The notes: generated by a model from the sequence alone, not told the origin. DNA of 64,000 nt from Acidobacteriota bacterium (GCA_020199775.1 JAIVJZ010000001.1:124001-188000), one strand, 5' to 3'. Positions 26,509-34,720 are shown, counted from the first letter of the stretch. Translations and numbers: made by a program.

Positions 26509-26607
26509 CAAGCGACACAGAGGCACACGGAGGAAAACGATGAAGGAGGAACGCGGAACGATGAACTGAAAACAAGTCGTCTTTACTTCATCGTTCCCCT
26601 TCATATT
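26509..26607. repeat. GAACGATGAA-word hairpin with ACACAGAGG words
   Basis: Words GACACAGAGGCACACGGAGG (26513-26532), then ATGAAGGAGGAACGCGGAACGATGAA and, after the core CTGAAAACAAGTCGTC, the inverted TTCATCGTTCCCCTTCAT (26588-26605). The core ACGATGAACTGAAAAC is shared with 29701-29716. It fills the gap upstream of cstA and at the stop of the 26610 gene. Confidence 0.8.
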
Positions 26608-26609
26608 TA

Positions 26610-27755
26610 TTATTGATGCTCGCTGATGCGTATGTCGCGCGCGGCGAGCGCGGCGACGAATTTTTCGGGCGAGACGACGAGTTCCTGCGGGCGCGCGCCG
26701 CGCTCGGTGGTCTCGCCGCGCGCCATCATCTGCGCGATGACGGAGGCGGGGAAGGCCGTCGTGCGCATCATCGCGCTCAAGCCCGTGCGTTCGTCGAAGC
26801 GGTCGATGATGTCGTAGCGCAGCCGCATATCTTTGCCGTTCGCGCGCCCGCGGAAGGCGAGACGGATGAGCACCACGTCGGGTTCGTCCGCGGGCAGGTG
26901 GCGCGTGAGCAACTCGCCGAGCAGGCGGCGCGGGCGGACGCGCGTGCCGTCGAGGTCTATCTCTTCGCTCGCCGCGAGTCCGAGTTCGACGAATAGTTTG
27001 AACTGTTCGCAGTGGCCGGGGTAGCGGATGGTTTTGTAGTCGAGTTCCTGTAGGTGGCCGTGAAAAGTGTCGGGCAGCGTGGACGTGCCGCCGGAGGTCT
27101 GGAAGGCTTCCATGCGCTCGAAGGGCGCGGGGAACGACAGAGCCTCGATCTCGGAGAGCGATTCGACCTCGACGATCTGCCCGCCGCGAATGACGCGCGC
27201 GCGCTCGGCGTACTCGTTGATCAGACCTTCGACCGAAAAGACGATCTGGTAGTTGAGCGGCGGGCGGGGAACTTGCGGCAAGCCGCCGACGCGAATGTGA
27301 ATCGCTTCGAGTTCGTCGAAGCGCGCCGCGCCGTGCGCCGCGAGGACGGAGACCATGCCGGGCGCGAGGCCGCAGTCGGGGATGATGTTGATCCCGGCGG
27401 CGCGCGCCTCGGCGTCGAGAGCGAGTTCGGAAGCGACGACCGCGTTGTTGCCGCCGAGGTCGCAGAAGTTGGCGCGCGCCTCAATCGCCGCGCGCGCGAG
27501 TTGCAGGTTGTGGAAGTAGGTGACGCAACTAATCACCGAATCGTGCCCGCGCATGAGCGCGACCGTCCGCGCGTGGTCGTTCACATCAATTTGCGCGGGC
27601 GCGAGTTTCTCGCTCCCCACGGCGGCCGTGACGGCGCGCGCGCGCTCCGCGTCGAGGTCGGCGACGGTGACGGAGCGCACGTCCGTTGAGTTGTGCGCGA
27701 GATCATAGGCCGCGCCGAGTCCCATGCGCCCCGCGCCGAGTACGAGAATCTTCAT
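26610..27755 (-). CDS. saccharopine dehydrogenase family NAD(P)-dependent enzyme
   Basis: A 381-residue oxidoreductase. ATG 27755 is chosen because the Rossmann motif starts immediately (MKILVLGAGRMGLGAAYDLA); longer open frames lack it. DLDAERA is the dinucleotide-specificity end, SCVTYFHNLQLARAAIEA and NFCDLGGNN follow, then IIPDCGLAPGMVSVLAAHGA, characteristic of the saccharopine dehydrogenase (Lys9-like) fold. Family members act in lysine degradation or related amino-acid oxidation. The amino-acid permease gene 29 bases upstream on the same strand supports an uptake-and-catabolism operon, perhaps for lysine. Confidence 0.85.
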   Translation of the reverse strand: MKILVLGAGRMGLGAAYDLAHNSTDVRSVTVADLDAERARAVTAAVGSEKLAPAQIDVNDHARTVALMRGHDSVISCVTYFHNLQLARAAIEARANFCDLGGNNAVVASELALDAEARAAGINIIPDCGLAPGMVSVLAAHGAARFDELEAIHIRVGGLPQVPRPPLNYQIVFSVEGLINEYAERARVIRGGQIVEVESLSEIEALSFPAPFERMEAFQTSGGTSTLPDTFHGHLQELDYKTIRYPGHCEQFKLFVELGLAASEEIDLDGTRVRPRRLLGELLTRHLPADEPDVVLIRLAFRGRANGKDMRLRYDIIDRFDERTGLSAMMRTTAFPASVIAQMMARGETTERGARPQELVVSPEKFVAALAARDIRISEHQ

Positions 27756-27784
27756 CGTGTTTGAGAGAGCAGCCCGCGCCCGGC

Positions 27785-29596
27785 TTATTGAGGCGCGCCC
27801 GTCGTGGCGGGGTGGCTGAGTTTGCTGTGGCCGTAGCCGTACATGAAATAGAGGACGAGCCCGACGATGAGCCAGAGGCCGAAACGCGTCCAGTTGGTGA
27901 TGCCGAGTTCGGTCATCAAATAGGAGCAACTCATCAGACCCAAGACCGGAATCAGCGAGAGCCGCCGCCGGAAACAGAAATAGACCATCACGAACGAGAG
28001 AACGATGTAGGCGTAGAGCGGAATCTTGTGGCGAAACACTTCCCACGCGCCGAGCGTCGGGTCACTCGGGTCTGTGAAACTGAAGAACGCGCGCACGCCT
28101 TCCGCGTTGAAGTAAAAAAGCGCGCCCCACGCGATGAAGAAGATGGCGGGCACGATGTAGCGCGAGTTGATATAAGGGACGAAGGTGCGCTCGTTCTCGC
28201 CCGTCTCCAGCCCGCGCGTGTGCGCGCCGAGCAGCACGCCCCCGCAGACGAGACAGAAGGCGAACAACGTGCCGATGCTCGATAGGTCGGTCACTTCCGT
28301 CAAGTTCATAAAGAGCGACGGGATGGCGACGACGAGGCCGGTGATGATCGTGGAGAACCACGGCGTCTTGAAGCGCGGGTGGATGCTTGAGAAGATCGGC
28401 GGCAGAAGTCCGTCGCGCGACATCGCCATCCAGATGCGCGGCTGCCCGAGTTGGAACACGAGGAGCACGGTCGCAATCGCGACGACCGCGCTGACCGCCA
28501 CGATCCCCGACATCCACGGCAGGTTCGCGCCCTCGGGGCCGAACACGAAGGCCAGAGGATCGCCCACCTGCAACTGTGTGTAGCTGACCATGCCGGTCAG
28601 GACGAGCGTGAGGATGATATAGAGGGTGGTGCAAATGATGAGCGAATAGATCATGGCGCGCGGCAGGTCGCGCGTCGGGTTCTTGCATTCCTCGGCCGTG
28701 GTGGAGAGCGCGTCGAAGCCGATGAAGGCGAAGAAGACCGCCGCCACGCCCTTCAAGACGCCGCTCGCCCCGTTCGGCGCGAACGGCGACCAGTTGGCCG
28801 GGTTGATGTAAAACGAGCCGAGCACGATGACGAGGAAGATGACGGCGAGTTTCAACGCGACCATCACGTTCGACGCGCGCTTCGATTCCCGGATGCCGAC
28901 GTAGACGAGCGCGGTGACGGCGAAGACGATGCCGAGCGCGGGCAGGTCGCAGATGAAGGGTATGCCGCCGACGCGCGGCGCGGTCGTCCACGCCGCGTAA
29001 GCCTCCTTCATCCCGTTCGTCACGTCGGGCATCGCGTTGACGGCTTCGAGATTGCTGCCCTGCACGATCAGCCCGTTGATGGTGTCGTAGCCGCGCGAAG
29101 CGGAGAGGAAATCCATCGTCAGGTAGGCGGGCACGTTGATGCCGTAGCCGGAGAGCAGCCCCGTAAAATAGTCGCTCCATGAGATCGCGACGGCGATGTT
29201 GCCGATGGCATACTCCATCAGCAAATCCCAGCCGATGATCCACGCGACGAGTTCGCCGAAAGAGGCGTAAGCATAGGTGTAGGCCGAACCGGCCACCGGA
29301 ATTTTCGACGCGAATTCGGCATAACAGAGCGCGGAGAAGCCGCACGCCATCGCCGTGAACATGAAGAGGAAGATGACGGCGGGGCCGCCGCTGTGTGCCG
29401 CGTTGCCGATCATGGCGAAGATGCCCGCGCCGACGATGGCCGCGATGCCGAGCGACGTGAGATCGAGGACGCCGAGCGTTTTGCGCAGGTGCGGTTCGCC
29501 GTCGGTCGCGAGGCCGTGCGCGTCGCTGAAACCGAGTTCGGCGTCGCGCTTGATCTGCACGACGCTCTTTTTACGAAACAGGTTTGTATAGCTCAT
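27785..29596 (-). CDS. APC-superfamily cationic amino-acid transporter-like permease
   Basis: A 603-residue permease with about 14 membrane spans. The N-terminus LFRKKSVVQIKRDAE is typical of bacterial cationic-amino-acid-transporter-type members, followed by DLTSLGIAAIVGAGIFAMIG, ALCYAEFASKIPVAGSAYTYAY, FAFIGFDALSTTAEECKNP with RDLPRAMIYS. These are family signatures for proton-coupled uptake of basic or related amino acids. It ends YGHSKLSHPATTGAPQ. The 29-base gap to the saccharopine-dehydrogenase-like gene suggests co-transcription. Confidence 0.9.
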   Translation of the reverse strand: MSYTNLFRKKSVVQIKRDAELGFSDAHGLATDGEPHLRKTLGVLDLTSLGIAAIVGAGIFAMIGNAAHSGGPAVIFLFMFTAMACGFSALCYAEFASKIPVAGSAYTYAYASFGELVAWIIGWDLLMEYAIGNIAVAISWSDYFTGLLSGYGINVPAYLTMDFLSASRGYDTINGLIVQGSNLEAVNAMPDVTNGMKEAYAAWTTAPRVGGIPFICDLPALGIVFAVTALVYVGIRESKRASNVMVALKLAVIFLVIVLGSFYINPANWSPFAPNGASGVLKGVAAVFFAFIGFDALSTTAEECKNPTRDLPRAMIYSLIICTTLYIILTLVLTGMVSYTQLQVGDPLAFVFGPEGANLPWMSGIVAVSAVVAIATVLLVFQLGQPRIWMAMSRDGLLPPIFSSIHPRFKTPWFSTIITGLVVAIPSLFMNLTEVTDLSSIGTLFAFCLVCGGVLLGAHTRGLETGENERTFVPYINSRYIVPAIFFIAWGALFYFNAEGVRAFFSFTDPSDPTLGAWEVFRHKIPLYAYIVLSFVMVYFCFRRRLSLIPVLGLMSCSYLMTELGITNWTRFGLWLIVGLVLYFMYGYGHSKLSHPATTGAPQ

Positions 29597-29667
29597 CGAG
29601 TTTTCCGGTTGAGAAGCGCGCGAGCGCGCTCGAAGCGACCAGCGGGACTGGGAATTGCGCCGCGAAG

Positions 29668-29776
29668 TCTAACATAAAATGTTGAAGGAGGGACGACGAA
29701 CGATGAACTGAAAACCCGTCGATTGCCCGTCGTCGTTCCGCGTCCCGCGTTCATCCTCCGTCGTTTATGTTAGACT
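29668..29776. repeat. nested hairpin with GAACGATGAA core
   Basis: Outer arms AGTCTAACATAAA (29668-29680) and TTTATGTTAGACT (29764-29776) pair perfectly over 13 bp. Inside lie GAGGGACGACGAACGATGAA and its imperfect inverted form TCGTCGTTCCGCGTCCCGCGTTCATCC; the ACGATGAACTGAAAAC core repeats the one at 26.56 kb. It fills the divergent gap between the permease and the 29807 gene. Confidence 0.82.
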
Positions 29777-29806
29777 CTCACGGCCGAATCCTGATGCGTA
29801 AATTCG

Positions 29807-30613
29807 ATGCCTGACATGCCGGAAAGTCGTGGCGACAAAGGTCGCGCCCTGCACGAAAATCTCGATACAGCTTACGTCAATCTGGCGGCGCTCTTGCGCT
29901 ACCTGCAACAGCGCGACTTCAACGGGCGCGTTCACGTCGAACTCGACGAGTACGACGGCGACATTTATCTGGCCGCGCGCGCGGCCGTGCGCGCGCGCGA
30001 AAGGGATCACGTCACGGGGCGCGAGGACGTGGGGCAGTCGGCCTTGCAGCGCATCCTCGTGCGCGCGAGCGAGCCGGGCGGCCGCATCAGCGTCTACGAA
30101 GGCGCGGGCGGCGAGACGACGGGCGACGCCGTCAACTCGCGCGACGCCGCCGCGACACAAGACGCGGGCGCGGCGGCGGCGACGACGGCGACCGGCACGC
30201 AGGACGAGATCGACCGGCGCAACGTCTTGCAGTTGAGCGGCGAGGTGATCGCGGCGGTGGAGCGCGGCGTGGCGGCGGCGTCGAACGAAAACTTCGCCGC
30301 ACACTTTCAAGCGGCGCGGCGCGAGATCGGAGACGACTATCCCTTCCTCGTCTCGCTCGGCAACTGCGTGGAATATGAGCACGGCGAGGCGCGGCTCAAG
30401 CGCGGCACGGACGTGGGAAAATTCGTGGCGGGCACGAGCGAGTCTTTGCGCCGCGTGGTGGAGCGCGTGGCCGCGACGGGGGAACGCGCGCGGGGCGTGC
30501 GCCGCGAAGTCGCGCGCGAACTCGCCGCCCTCGCCGAGCGTCGCCCGCGCGCCCTCACGCGCTTCGGCTTCACCTCACAACTCGAACGCATCGCGGGGCT
30601 GCGCTGGACGTGA
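29807..30613 (+). CDS. hypothetical protein, 268 aa
   Basis: The protein opens with a conserved-looking domain (LDTAYVNLAALLRYLQQRDFNGRVHVELDEYDGDIYL, in shorter parts), which resembles small effector domains that report a value such as DUF4388-like modules, but I cannot assign it. A low-complexity Ala/Thr linker (about residues 100-130) separates it from a helical C-terminal domain with DDYPFLVSLGNCVEYEHGE and an Arg-rich end. No signal peptide or membrane span is present, so it is probably cytoplasmic. It converges on the rhodanese gene across a terminator. Confidence 0.65.
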   Translation: MPDMPESRGDKGRALHENLDTAYVNLAALLRYLQQRDFNGRVHVELDEYDGDIYLAARAAVRARERDHVTGREDVGQSALQRILVRASEPGGRISVYEGAGGETTGDAVNSRDAAATQDAGAAAATTATGTQDEIDRRNVLQLSGEVIAAVERGVAAASNENFAAHFQAARREIGDDYPFLVSLGNCVEYEHGEARLKRGTDVGKFVAGTSESLRRVVERVAATGERARGVRREVARELAALAERRPRALTRFGFTSQLERIAGLRWT

Positions 30614-30623
30614 AAGAGCGAAT

Positions 30624-30787
30624 GGCAGTCAGCTATCAGCAGTCAGCCGACAGCAGCCGGATTTGAAGGCGAGAAGCAGAGAGTTGTCAGGCTTGAAAAG
30701 CAAAAGGCCGACGAAGACGCGTCTTCGTCGGCCTTTACTTTCATTTGCCTTGATAGCTGAAGGCTGAAGGCTGATAGCTGACGGCTA
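30624..30787. repeat. outer imperfect inverted repeat of TCAGC words
   Basis: Words GGCAGTCAGCTATCAGCAG and AGTCAGCCGACAGCAG (30624-30658) reappear inverted as TGATAGCTGAAGGCTGAAGG and CTGATAGCTGACGG (30750-30784). The pair encloses a terminator hairpin, so the junction is a hairpin within a hairpin between convergent genes. Confidence 0.8.
30703..30736. terminator. perfect 34-bp palindrome terminator
   Basis: Arms 30703-30718 and 30721-30736 are perfect complements separated by 2 bases (AAAGGCCGACGAAGAC and its inverse), with T-rich flanks on both strands. It lies between the convergent 29807 and rhodanese genes and suits bidirectional termination. Confidence 0.85.
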
Positions 30788-30793
30788 TCTCCC

Positions 30794-31285
30794 TCACTGC
30801 GCTGACTCGACCGGGAGTTTCGCGGCCGTCCAAGCGTTCCAACCGCCGAGCAGGGCGGCGGCGTTCGTGTTTCCTTTGGCGTTGAGCATCTGCACCGCAC
30901 GGGCGCTGGTCTGTTCGGCCGGTCAAGCGCAGTAGGTGATGATCAACTTGTCCTTCGGCAACTCGCCGATGCGCTCGTCGAACTGCTGTAACGGAATGGA
31001 TTTCGCGCTCTTGATGTGGCTCGTCTTGTAAGATGCCGCGTCGCGCACGTCGACGACGACGGCCGTGCCCTCCGTGATGGCCTTTTGCGTCTCGTCAACC
31101 GAGACGCGGCGCGTGTCGCCCGCTTGAGGCGTCGCCGTTTGTTTCGCCGTCTGGGTGGTGGGCGCGCTGCCGCTCGCCGCGGTCGTGCCCTTGGCGGCGG
31201 GCGCACTCCCGTCCTGCGGGCTACAGGCCGCCAACGCGCAGACGCCCAATGCGAGCGCGGCGACCATCGAAATAAATAAACGCAT
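30794..31285 (-). CDS. rhodanese-domain lipoprotein, candidate selenoprotein (in-frame UGA)
   Basis: ATG 31285 (GGGGAGTGAAGGG upstream) opens a lipoprotein signal (ALALGVCALAAC), a Thr/Ala/Gln linker and a rhodanese domain (AVVVDVRDAASYKTSHIKSA, IPLQQFDERIGELPKDKL). The frame meets TGA at 30925-30923 directly after ITYCA, then continues PAEQTSARAVQMLNAKGN and NAAALLGGWNAWTAAKLPVE to TGA 30796-30794. From memory, relatives read YC-x-CP-x-E here, so the UGA (codon 121 of 163) stands where the second Cys is expected. The continuation is full-length rhodanese sequence without frameshift. A hairpin 16 bases downstream fits a bacterial SECIS. A nonsense mutation or sequencing error is the alternative. 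The protein would be an extracytoplasmic thiol/sulfur-transfer protein. Confidence 0.75.
30892..30906 (-). promoter_or_regulatory. SECIS-like hairpin in rhodanese gene
   Basis: On the minus strand, 16 bases after the UGA, GCGCC-CGTGC-GGTGC forms a 5-bp stem (one G-U pair) with a pentaloop whose second base is G. Distance from UGA to loop is 21 bases. The same loop and nearly the same distance occur at 58910-58924. Bacterial SECIS elements sit directly downstream of the UGA with a G early in the apical loop, so it fits, but the stem is short. Confidence 0.5.
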
Positions 31286-31500
31286 TCCCTTCACTCCCCT
31301 CGAAATAAGTTCTCCCGCCCCGGAAACGGCGCGAGCTATGCCGACAGCATCGCACAAAATCCCTCCAAAGTGAAAGCGCGGGCAACGTGCGAAATTGACG
31401 CCGCCATACAAAAAATAGAGACCGGCGACGGCCGCGATGGCGGTCTTGATTTTATCTCTCCGCAGTCGGATTCAACTCACACGGGTTCGCGCGTTTCTCT

Positions 31501-31584
31501 AAAGACGAACGCGCCGTCGTGTCGCCGCTCAAAGACGAACGCGCCGTCGTGTCGCCGCTCAAAGACGAACGCGCCGTCGTGTCG
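31501..31584 (-). repeat. 30-bp tandem repeat (2.8 copies) over the end of the EamA gene
   Basis: Units 31501-31530, 31531-31560 and the partial 31561-31584 are identical. In the EamA frame each unit repeats the C-terminal codons RRRVRL followed by TGA, so the gene keeps the same end whichever unit is used. In another frame the unit reads as a repeated decapeptide. Confidence 0.95.
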
Positions 31585-32440
31585 TCTTCGCCTCCGCCGG
31601 TTGCGCGCGGCCGAAGAGCGCGAGGGCGACGCCCCCGAGGATCACCGTCGCCGCGAGCAGCAGGCGCAGCGAAACGCTCTCCGACATGAAGAGCACGCCG
31701 CCTGCGGCCGCCAGCACCGGCACGGGCAACTGCACCGTCGCCGCGCGCGTCGCCGTCAAGCCCCTGAGCGCGGCGTACCACACGACGTAGCCCACGCCCG
31801 AAGCCAGCGCGCCCGACAGGACGGCGAGCAGGACGCCCGCCGTGGAGACGTGCGCGCCGCCGCGTGGCGTGATCAAGTTGACGGCGAAGGCCAGCGGCAG
31901 GGCGAGCACGAAATTACCGGTCGTGTCGGTGAGCGGGTCTGTCGCGCCGCGCCCGCGCAGCGAGTACAGCCCCCACGAAATGCCCGCGACGGCCATGAAA
32001 GCCGAACTCACGGGCGGCGGTGCGGCCAGACCGGGCAACACCAGATATACCAGTCCGGCGAGCGCGAGCGCGAGTCCCGCCCACTCAAAAGGGTGCGGCC
32101 GTTCGCCGGAGCGCAGAGCGGCCGCGAGCATCGTCGCCTGCACCGAGCCGAACAGGATCAGCGCGCCCGTCCCTGTCGTCAACCCCGTGTAGGCGAATGA
32201 AAACGCCGCCGCGTAGAGGAACAGCAGCAACGCCGAAATGAACTTGAGTCGTCGCCCCGACGACGGCAAATTTTTGTTGACCGACGCCGAGATGATCAAC
32301 AGCACGGCCGCACCGGAAGTTAAACGCACGGTCGTGAAACTCGCCGCGTCAATCGCCGCCCCGCCCAAGGCCAGACGGCACAGGACGGAGTTCGCGGCGA
32401 AGGCCACGAGCGCGAGTCCCGTCAACACAGGCGTCTTCAT
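31559..32440 (-). CDS. EamA/DMT family transporter
   Basis: A 293-residue membrane protein with ten predicted spans arranged as two five-helix EamA repeats. Typical features are SVLCRLALGGAAIDAASFTTVRL near the start, GLTTGTGALILFGSVQATML at the end of the first repeat, GISWGLYSLRGRGATDPL opening the second, and LPVPVLAAAGGVLFMSESVS. EamA proteins export amino acids, nucleotides or drugs; the substrate is unknown. The C-terminal codons lie in a 30-bp tandem repeat, an unusual gene end. Confidence 0.9.
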   Translation of the reverse strand: MKTPVLTGLALVAFAANSVLCRLALGGAAIDAASFTTVRLTSGAAVLLIISASVNKNLPSSGRRLKFISALLLFLYAAAFSFAYTGLTTGTGALILFGSVQATMLAAALRSGERPHPFEWAGLALALAGLVYLVLPGLAAPPPVSSAFMAVAGISWGLYSLRGRGATDPLTDTTGNFVLALPLAFAVNLITPRGGAHVSTAGVLLAVLSGALASGVGYVVWYAALRGLTATRAATVQLPVPVLAAAGGVLFMSESVSLRLLLAATVILGGVALALFGRAQPAEAKTTRRRVRL

Positions 32441-32495
32441 GCTGCGCGAATTATGAAGTGTTTTGTCGTCATGAATATTCCTTTACCGCGCCGAT

Positions 32496-32574
32496 TATAA
32501 TGTCCATTCGCCGCGAAGGGTTAAATATTTCCCCGGCTCCCTCGCCTGACGGCGTCGCGGGGGCTTTTTCAAAT
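32496..32574 (+). promoter_or_regulatory. -10 element and short terminated leader before perR-like gene
   Basis: TATAAT (32496-32501) is followed about 40 bases later by an imperfect GC-rich hairpin (about 32534-32569, GCTCCC with GGGGGC and CGCC with GGCG) and CTTTTTC. A transcript from this site would be roughly 65 bases unless it reads through to the regulator gene at 32654. No clear -35 box is visible. Confidence 0.4.
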
Positions 32575-32653
32575 TCAATAATTACTATTGACTTTCGCGG
32601 CGACGTGGTTCATCATGAGCGCAAGTATTGAGAACGGGGGTCAGTAGCTTCCG

Positions 32654-33091
32654 GTGGCGGCGAAGAAGAAAATAAACGAGCGCGAAGCGTTGCGGCAGGC
32701 GTTGCACCAACAGGGCGTGCAACTCACGTCGCAGCGCGTCGCCGTCTTCGAGTACCTGAGCGGCGTCGAGCACCACCCGACGGCCGAAGAGATTTATCTC
32801 GCCGTCAAGCCGAAACTTCCGCGCATCAGTCTGGCGACCATCTACAAAAATCTGGAGGCGCTCATCAAGTGCGAGGTGGTTTCCAAACTCACCTACGGCG
32901 ACGCCGCCGCCCGCTACGACATACGCACCGATCATCACTACCACACGCGCTGCCTGTCGTGCGGTAAGGTTTGGGACTTGAATGCCGTCGAAGGCTCGGC
33001 GTGGCTCAAACAGGTGAAGCCGCAGGCCGGGTTCGAGGTGAAGGACTACCGGCTGGAAATCTTAGGCCACTGCCGGGATTGCCGTCGGTAA
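32654..33091 (+). CDS. perR: Fur-family transcriptional regulator, PerR-like
   Basis: A 145-residue repressor. The winged-helix part has LTSQRVAVFEYLSGVEHHPTA and the recognition helix ISLATIYKNLEAL, then the metal-binding part RYDIRTDHHYHTRCLSCGK and a final HCRDCRR. Two CxxC motifs (CLSC, CRDC) form the structural zinc site, as in PerR and many Fur proteins; the His-rich DHHYH provides sensor ligands. The catalase gene directly downstream and the operator between them point to peroxide sensing. The start is GTG 32654; no strong Shine-Dalgarno is visible. Confidence 0.88.
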   Translation: MAAKKKINEREALRQALHQQGVQLTSQRVAVFEYLSGVEHHPTAEEIYLAVKPKLPRISLATIYKNLEALIKCEVVSKLTYGDAAARYDIRTDHHYHTRCLSCGKVWDLNAVEGSAWLKQVKPQAGFEVKDYRLEILGHCRDCRR

Positions 33092-33110
33092 ATTTTTTTT
33101 GGCATCAGGA

Positions 33111-33125
33111 CGATAATAATTATTG
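33111..33125 (+). promoter_or_regulatory. Fur/PerR 7-1-7 operator upstream of catalase
   Basis: CGATAATAATTATTG matches the 7-1-7 Fur-family consensus TGATAATNATTATCA at 11 of 14 defined positions. It lies 20 bases after the regulator stop and 33 bases before the catalase start, so the regulator probably controls the catalase through it. Confidence 0.75.
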
Positions 33126-33157
33126 TTCTTAACTGGCGAAGGGAGAAAAGTTGTTAC

Positions 33158-34720
33158 ATGAGCGATGAGCAAAAGAACGGCCGACCCGGAGAAGAAGAAG
33201 TGGCGGGCGGCGCGACTGCGGAAGAGCAACCCGTCCTGACGAACCGGCAAGGCCATCCCGTCTACGACAACCAGAACACGCGCACGGTGGGCGAGCGCGG
33301 CCCCACGGTGCTGGAGAACTACCAGTTCCTAGAGAAGATCACGCACTTCGACCGCGAGCGCATCCCCGAACGCGTCGTCCACGCGCGCGGCGCGGGCGCA
33401 CACGGCTACTTCGAGGCTTACGGGCGCATCGGCAGCGACCCGGCCGCCAAGTACACACGCGCCAAACTTTTTCAGGAGAAGGGCAAGCGCACGCCCGTCT
33501 TCGTCCGCTTCTCGACCGTCATCCATGGCGGCCACTCGCCCGAAAACCTGCGCGACCCGCGCGGCTTCGCCGTCAAGTTCTACACCGAGGACGGCAACTG
33601 GGACTTGGTCGGCAACAACCTCAAAGTGTTCTTCATCCGTGACCCGTTGAAATTCCCCGACGTGGTGCACGCCTTCAAGCCCGACCCCGTGACGAACCGC
33701 CAAGACCCGAATCGCATCTTCGACTTCATCAGCCTGACGCCGGAGTCCATGCACATGATCTCGTGGCTGTTCAGCCCGCGCGGCATCCCGGCCAACTACC
33801 GCGAGCAGGAAGGCGCGGGCGTCAACACCTACAAGATGGTGAACGCGGAAGGCGTGGGCGTGCTCGTCAAGTATCACTGGATTCCGAAGCAGGGCGTGCG
33901 CTCGCTGACGCAAGCCGAAGCCGATGCGATCACGAACTTCAATCACGCGACCGAGGACTTGTTCGACGCCATCGAGCGCGGCGACTTCCCCGAGTGGGAA
34001 CTGCGCGTGCAGATCATGTCGGACGACTACCACGAAGAACTCGACTTCGACCCGCTCGACGACACGAAAATCTGGCCGGAGGAGCAGTTCCCGATGCTGC
34101 CCGTCGGGCGCATGGTGCTGGATCGCAACCCCGCGAACTACTTCGCCGAAGTGGAACAGGCGGCCTTCGGCACGGGCGTGCTCGTTGACGGCCTCGACTT
34201 CTCCGACGACAAGATGCTTCAAGGCCGCACCTTCTCTTACTCGGACACGCAGCGTTACCGCGTCGGCACCAACTACCTGCAACTGCCCATCAACCGCCCG
34301 AAGAAGCACGTCGCCACGAACCAGCGCGACGGGCAGATGGCCTACAACGTTGACGGCGTCGAGGCGGGCGAGAACCCGCACGTCAATTACGAGCCGAGCA
34401 GTCGCGGCGGGCTGCGGGAAGCCCCGCGCGCCGGGCGCGAGCACACGCCCTACGTCGAAGGCGCGGTCGGCAGGCAAAAAATCAGCCGGACGAACGACTT
34501 CAAACAGGCGGGCGAGCGTTACCGCACGATGGAAGATTGGGAACGCGACGATCTCGTCCAGAACCTCGCGGGCGCGCTCAAGCAGTGCAACCCGGACATA
34601 CAGGAGCGCATGATCTCTCTGCTCACGAAATGCGACGAGGACTACGGGCGGCGCGTCGCCGAAGGCATCAAACGCTCCCTCGCATCTCCGGCCACGGAGG
34701 CCGCCGCCGCCGCCGACTAG
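33158..34720 (+). CDS. katA: heme catalase (small-subunit, KatA type)
   Basis: A 520-residue monofunctional catalase that disproportionates hydrogen peroxide. GGGAGA precedes ATG 33158. Motifs are [21 protein letters not shown], the catalytic-His box [35 protein letters not shown], the Asn-containing [17 protein letters not shown] and the heme-ligand Tyr box [17 protein letters not shown]. The length is that of clade 3-type enzymes, with a C-terminal tail rich in Ala. A PerR-like regulator gene and a Fur-family box lie immediately upstream, and a terminator follows. Confidence 0.95.
   Translation: MSDEQKNGRPGEEEVAGGATAEEQPVLTNRQGHPVYDNQNTRTVGERGPTVLENYQFLEKITHFDRERIPERVVHARGAGAHGYFEAYGRIGSDPAAKYTRAKLFQEKGKRTPVFVRFSTVIHGGHSPENLRDPRGFAVKFYTEDGNWDLVGNNLKVFFIRDPLKFPDVVHAFKPDPVTNRQDPNRIFDFISLTPESMHMISWLFSPRGIPANYREQEGAGVNTYKMVNAEGVGVLVKYHWIPKQGVRSLTQAEADAITNFNHATEDLFDAIERGDFPEWELRVQIMSDDYHEELDFDPLDDTKIWPEEQFPMLPVGRMVLDRNPANYFAEVEQAAFGTGVLVDGLDFSDDKMLQGRTFSYSDTQRYRVGTNYLQLPINRPKKHVATNQRDGQMAYNVDGVEAGENPHVNYEPSSRGGLREAPRAGREHTPYVEGAVGRQKISRTNDFKQAGERYRTMEDWERDDLVQNLAGALKQCNPDIQERMISLLTKCDEDYGRRVAEGIKRSLASPATEAAAAAD

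Noticed and set aside
30923-30925. UGA as a generally reassigned codon in this genome
   Set aside because: UGA serves as the terminal stop of many intact genes in the window, so only context-dependent recoding is plausible.
31501-31584. Possible CRISPR array
   Set aside because: The 30-bp units are directly contiguous without spacers and overlap a coding end; no cas genes are present.
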